Shown here: piece after piece, positions 60,177 through 64,000 of the stretch
How the letters are laid out: every line of letters starts with the position of its first letter
Position numbering within the stretch: the first letter of the stretch is position 1
Source: Melastoma dodecandrum
Taxonomy: Eukaryota; Streptophyta; Magnoliopsida; Myrtales; Melastomataceae
Length of the DNA: 64,000 bases
Assembly: GCA_029817715.1 (NCBI GenBank)
Contig: JARUPY010000538.1
Location: 9,858,001-9,922,000 of the forward strand
Reading direction: 5' to 3'
Notes under the pieces: model-generated
What the model was told of the DNA's origin: nothing
Database searches by the model: none
What the model saw: the letters and a program-made list of their open reading frames with translations, nothing else
Program-made: the position numbers and the translations under genes

Positions 60177-60188
60177 GCTCTGATACCA
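60177..60188 (-). other. Viral primer binding site (tRNA-iMet)
   Basis: The minus strand reads TGGTATCAGAGC at 60188 to 60177, the same 12 bases as in the gypsy element at 20375-20386. In caulimovirids this is where minus-strand DNA synthesis starts, and it defines position 1 of the circular genome. Here it marks the downstream end of the viral block. Confidence 0.9.
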
Positions 60189-60282
60189 ATTTACTTATTG
60201 AAGATAAGCGATGCAAATTAACTCCAGATAGAGTTAGATATCAGCATGCTATATATTCTTCAGACAAAACCAGGAATCGATC

Positions 60283-60591
60283 TTAAGAGGTTTTTTCCAA
60301 TTGTCTTTGTCGTCGGCGTTCTACCAACCTCAAATACTCGCTTGAGTATCGTGAACTTGTCGTAAATCCGAGATTGGATTTACCTTCAAGGAAGTATTCC
60401 TCGAATTCACTCTGTATTAGAGTCAGTTCTTCTAATTTCTTAGAATAAATTTCTATCAACTTTGATAACTGATTTATCTGCGCGGATAGATTTTCCAGAC
60501 GATCTACTACCGTATTGAGAAGTCCAGTAGTAGAATCCTTGCCCACCCCGTGATCCAAATGGAGTAATTCAGAATTAGGGCAATCAGTCAT
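60283..60591 (-). CDS. Small coiled-coil/basic frame in viral leader region
   Basis: 102 codons from ATG 60591 to the stop at 60283, uninterrupted. It lies between the viral TATA box and the primer site, where most caulimovirids have only a leader with tiny ORFs. An amphipathic helix likely to form a coiled coil runs from about residue 25 to 65 ('LNTVVDRLENLSAQINQLSK'), followed by a Glu-rich turn and a strongly basic C-terminus ('LRLVERRRQRQLEKTS'). Coiled coil plus basic tail is also the design of caulimovirid virion-associated proteins, but no homology is recognised and the likeness is general. It could be a real viral gene, a host exon, or chance. That it is free of stops while the neighbouring viral frame has several is notable. 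Confidence 0.5.
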   Translation of the reverse strand: MTDCPNSELLHLDHGVGKDSTTGLLNTVVDRLENLSAQINQLSKLIEIYSKKLEELTLIQSEFEEYFLEGKSNLGFTTSSRYSSEYLRLVERRRQRQLEKTS

Positions 60592-60599
60592 AAGAATGA

Positions 60600-60960
60600 C
60601 CCGTGCACTGCATCACTTTAATCTCTTGATTAAAGTCTTCTCTCAGGTTAAAACATAAACAACTTAAACTAAGATGCTTATCATACCTTACTCCAGTGGG
60701 TAGCTTCGGGGTTCACCAAGCTTCCGCAACTTCTGGGAATTCAAGAGACGCTCACTTCTCAATGTAGAGAATTCTGTGAGAGGCTCTTCTGTGTCTTCTG
60801 AATGCCCTTACCACGAGGGTCTTATATAGACACTCCTCATCCAACCACAAGGTTAAGTCATAAAGACTATTCCTTCAAGGTTTCGATTCGTAAATCTATC
60901 CTTTAGTTAGTCTTAATCGAGTTTGATTAATTCTAACTACTCTTGATCCCTTAAGGTATT
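60600..60960 (-). promoter_or_regulatory. Viral promoter region with TATA box
   Basis: TATATAA on the minus strand at 60828-60822, within 'gtgtctatataagaccctc', resembling the pregenomic RNA promoters of caulimovirids. It lies about 640 bp before the primer site. Transcription would run toward the 102-codon frame and then the TMEM128-like gene. No as-1-type activation element was identified with confidence. Confidence 0.6.
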
Positions 60961-61362
60961 GTTGTGGAGAACAATCAAAGAATTTTGACTCAGAGAGATG
61001 TGAGAGAAAATTCTCTATTCAGATTGCCTCTCCCGAAAATAGTAAAGGGTTGTGAAATATATACACAAACAAGCTGGTGCCTATGCACTGTTTGCCAGCT
61101 TAAAAGTAAAAAGAATCTACTTTTACAAAAGCTTACAAAAGCTAACTAGACTACAAGATTGCCTAGTCTATCTCTATACAATTTTTATCTCCTTTCCGCA
61201 TTATTGCTTCATCCAAGGAGATTCCTTCTTCCCTGGCGTGTGAAAACTCGCCAGTTTCTTCCAAGAGTCCCTAATCCCTAAGGATTTATCGGTGTAGTCA
61301 GCGATTTTACTCCAGACTTCGAAGGTGTCCGTCCGGAGGTACAGTTCAGAGTTCTCCCTCTT
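60961..61362. other. Viral intergenic region upstream of the promoter
   Basis: No supported gene. Follows the end of the second viral frame at 61363. Short plus-strand frames here are not diagnostic. Confidence 0.4.
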
Positions 61363-63306
61363 TCAGAAACTATCTAGAAGATCCAGAACTCTCTCCCATC
61401 CTTTCTCTCCTGCCTGCTCATCTACATAGCTGAGATAAGAACGGAGAATCGTGACAGTTGTCATACCGTCACTGAGCACATAGTATAACTCCTTGCGGGC
61501 AAATACGTGCTCAAGCACATCCTTAAGAAACTCAACCTTTAGGGCCTTTCTTACAGTCTTATCCTTGTAATACTTGTGCCATAAACCCCTCTGATCGAGG
61601 TCTTGTTTTTGAGGTTCTTTCAGATGCCTACTTTCACTCGGATGGATATCCCACACCTGCATGTTAGGAAGAATTACTTTCCCATATTGCTCATGTTCTT
61701 CTTCCTCCATCATCGTACTAGTAATCAGAGCCGTGGCATATTTTGAACCATAGCCAAGGCACCCGAGTATGAACTTTACCAAATGAGGTAATGAGTTTAT
61801 CTGCTCCGGTTCTGATCTATCGATCTCCAGAATATCAACAAAACCAACATATAAATAAGGTAAAGCAACTCCCACCATACCTGAACTAATCCTCAGGGAT
61901 GGCCACTTCTCCGATATCTAATGTAGATACGGTTGAAGTACAGAGTTTTCCTCAAGCGAGGATTCTCTCATATCTACCACCACTTTTGAAGTCTCATAGT
62001 CTTTAACTTCCAGCGGTAATATGGACATAGTCGTTGTGAGAATTTGCTGTCTATCTTGTACCAATTTAGACAACTCTTCCCCATCTGTAGCCTTGTAAGT
62101 TAACTTGGCTTCCAGATGTTTGATGTACTCAATCGCCTTTGCTGCGAAAAACTTAATTTGGGCTTGGTAATTTCTTTTAATACCTCCCATAAGTCCTCCA
62201 CAAACAACAGTGGCATCCCAGGACAGGGATTCATCTTCGAAAGAGTCCAAATAAAAAAACCAAGATCTATCGAGATCTTCATGACCTTTGTCATCGTGAG
62301 CTTGCTCACCAGGTTCAACTGAACCTCCTTCAGGAATTACTTCCTCAAGGTTCTCCTGAGTTTTAGGATTACCTTCTTCGAGTGTTCCGGGTATCTCGTA
62401 ATTGAAATACTCATCGTACTCCATATCATCCGCTTCATCAGGATGTTCTTCCTTCTGAATAATTGGCTCGCCAATGAAGGCTTTAAACTTTGCCTCCTCC
62501 TCTGCATACTCACTCTTTACCTACTCTTTCTGTTCCTCTTTGCTTTGTAACAAAGCTTTGTAGGACTTTACAGCTTGGTTAATAGAGATTTTCTGCTTTT
62601 TGGCCAGATGGTTATGGCAGTAACTAAACTGCTCCATGGTCAGAGGAGACCACCAAGGTTCTTCAACCTTATCGTCCTTTTTGGGACCAGAAGACTAAAG
62701 CCGCTTTGCTTTCTTCTTCTTTCTGGCTTTCTCCTGGGAATCAGCCTGAGCTTCTTCCTTCAGATATGCCATTTTCGCTTTTCCTTTAGAGCTTACCTCT
62801 TCAGGATCAACCATCTTCTCTTGAAGATCTTCCTTCACGTTTCCTTTGGGTTTGATACTATCTTCTCCCTTAGGACCCGTCACTCCCTTCTAGGAATCTT
62901 TCTCCGCTTTCCCTTGGGAATTGGTTATTAACTTTTCGTTTGGTTCAGCCATTCTTTTCTGAGAATCATCTTTCGTTTTTCCCTTGAAGTTAGCCGGAGC
63001 TTTCTTCTTAGGATAAACCATCTCATTCTGGAGATCTGTTTCCGCCTTTCTCTTGGAGTTGGTTTTTACCTTTTCCTTGAGATTAGCCACCCCTTTTTGG
63101 GCATCTGCAGTCTTCAGCTTACTGGGACATTCGAATGATCGGTGTCCAGGTCGCTTACACTGCTAGCACAAAGCTGATTTCGTTCCAGAATTGGAACCAG
63201 CATCACTATGCTTACTATCTTTCTTGATAGGATATGGACATACCTTCTTGGAGTATCCCTCCTGCTTGCATCTCCAGCAGATCTTCTTCTTTGCTGCGGG
63301 ATCCAT
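61363..63306 (-). pseudogene. Second viral frame (zinc knuckles plus long unknown region), broken by stops
   Basis: Starts at ATG 63306, overlapping the end of the RNase H frame (stop at 63215) in another phase. It stays in the same phase for about 648 codons to the stop at 61363, with about five in-frame stops (near 63165, 62887, 62693, 62520 and 61918) and no frameshift. Residues about 10-25 form a zinc-knuckle-like 'CWRCKQEGYSKKVC' (His replaced by Tyr). A second CX2CX4HX4C knuckle begins near codon 47, interrupted by one of the stops. Then comes a Lys/Glu-rich repetitive segment (about 63090-62700), an acidic middle ('EYDEYFNYEIPGTLEEGNPK'), and a more globular C-terminal third from 62250. 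The function of the equivalent downstream frame in florendovirus-like genomes is not known to me. I would not assign one. Confidence 0.6.
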
Positions 63307-64000
63307 CTGCAAGTTCTCTAGAAAGAGAATCAGCTATTATGTTTTTGTCTGAAGAGATATACTCGACATCGAATTTATAATAGCTAAACCACTCTTGCAA
63401 CTTCAAAAGTCTAGTTTGCCTAGCCTCCTTGAGGTTCAGACTCATAAACCTTTTTACATAGGTCGAGTCAAAGCGCACTAGGAATTTCTTTGGTGCCAAA
63501 AAGATGTAAAAGGCTTTTATTCCATTTTTTAACGCCAATACTTCTTTTTCATGTATCGGGTACTGGAGTTGATACCCCTTAAAACTACCCGACCAATACT
63601 TACAGAGGGGTTCTGGTTTTCTTCCTTTAATTTTAAGGACAACACCCCAAAAATCGTTTGAAGCTTCTATCTCCAGAACTAATTCATCCTTATCAGATGG
63701 TAAAGAGAGTTGCGGTAAATTTTTCACCTTTCTCTTAATTCTCTGAATAGCATGAGTGTCCTCATCTTCCCATATCCAAGGATTTACCGAAAAGGTTTTC
63801 TTCGAAATCCTACCCAGATCTTGGGAAAGATCTTTCACAAACTTTCTTGCATAGTTAACAAATCCACAAAATCTTTGGACTTATTTTCTGTCCTCAAGTC
63901 TGTCAGGAAAATCAACTATTTTCTCGGCTATATGGCTTTGTAATTTTATCTTTCCTTGCTCAATTTCCATGCCTAGAAAATTAACTGACTCCCTAAACCA
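63215..64000 (-). pseudogene. Viral reverse transcriptase/RNase H, C-terminal part
   Basis: The window cuts the frame at 64000. 64000-63840 encodes the RT thumb/connection with caulimovirid-type wording ('QSHIAEKIVDFPDRLED', 'VQRFCGFVNYARKFV') and one in-frame TAA near 63882. From 63838 to 63215 the frame is open: a connection region, then RNase H ('LVLEIEASNDFWGVVLKIKG', 'YPIHEKEVLALKNGIKAF', 'LVRFDSTYVKRF', 'VEYISSDKNIIADSLSREL'). The Ser of 'SLSREL' and the 'HEKE' block are hallmarks shared with caulimovirids rather than gypsy elements, whose RNase H here reads 'TYDKEFLAI'. The visible stop means the copy is not expected to give a full polymerase. Confidence 0.85.

Larger units (their letters stand above)
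60100..64000 (-). mobile_element. Endogenous pararetrovirus (Caulimoviridae), 3' part
   Basis: Old integrated copy of a plant DNA pararetrovirus, minus strand, running off the right end of the window. From right to left: end of the polymerase (RT thumb and RNase H), a second long frame, a non-coding region with a TATA box, a 102-codon frame, and the tRNA-Met primer site at 60188-60177. In caulimovirids the promoter lies about 600 nt before the primer site; here the distance is about 640. The order RT/RNase H, then a further large frame, then the intergenic region fits florendovirus-like endogenous viruses, but the genus cannot be settled by eye. The two large frames carry stop codons. Left border is approximate. 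Confidence 0.82.

Noticed and set aside
62575..62931. 118-codon plus frame in the viral region
   Set aside because: Antisense of the Lys/Glu-rich viral frame; hydrophobic only because it reads the complement of Lys/Glu codons.

Overview
The window is nuclear DNA from a flowering plant, probably a eudicot; the species cannot be named from sequence alone. Reasons: genes split by GT-AG introns, plant-type gene families (TIP1-type S-acyltransferase, two-domain arogenate dehydrogenase, PPR), plant LTR retrotransposons with the initiator-Met tRNA primer site, MuDR and FAR1-type transposases, a tRNA-derived SINE and an endogenous plant pararetrovirus. There is no operon structure, and most of the 64 kb is decayed mobile DNA.

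Three host genes look intact. (1) 26992-33138, minus: a 13-exon ankyrin-repeat DHHC palmitoyltransferase of the TIP1/PAT24 type, 630 aa as I splice it. (2) 51511-55050, plus: a two-exon plastid arogenate dehydrogenase with two complete TyrA domains in tandem (698 aa, TyrAAT1 type), the last committed step to tyrosine. (3) 58340-59817, minus: a four-exon membrane protein resembling TMEM128 (206 aa). Two host-type pseudogenes are present: a PPR gene (38776-39498) and a GRF zinc-finger gene (40232-40724).

Layout. 1-1240 is an unclassified dispersed repeat with a second copy at 45660-46770. 1541-2240 is a Ty3 gag remnant abutting a short telomere-type repeat. 2754-4860 holds two tandem-repeat arrays. 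5240-8513 has a FAR1-type transposase pseudogene and the SWIM/zinc-knuckle end of a MuDR transposase. 9160-10985 is a decayed array with a unit near 219 bp. 11414-21130 is a Ty3/gypsy district: a lone LTR piece, a gag-only remnant with its 3' LTR, and an element with both LTRs that has lost most of its integrase. 21131-24710 is a MuDR-like transposase pseudogene followed by a plant mobile domain (PMD) pseudogene. 33553-36120 carries a LINE tail, a MITE, a TE-domain scrap and a minisatellite. 36500-38505 is an internally deleted Ty1/copia element. 41031-44885 is a 5'-truncated Ty3/gypsy element. 48240-50195 is a solo LTR with a perfect 5-bp target duplication. Two SINE copies (50277-50610 and 57554-57875) in opposite orientation flank the tyrosine gene. 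60100-64000 is the 3' part of an endogenous caulimovirid reading on the minus strand.

The most unusual part is the right end. Viral RT/RNase H is followed by a second viral frame of about 648 codons that stays in one frame despite about five stops. Then come a TATA-containing promoter region, an intact 102-codon coiled-coil/basic frame, and a tRNA-Met primer site. The whole block lies directly upstream of, and on the same strand as, the TMEM128-like gene, so the viral promoter points into a host gene.
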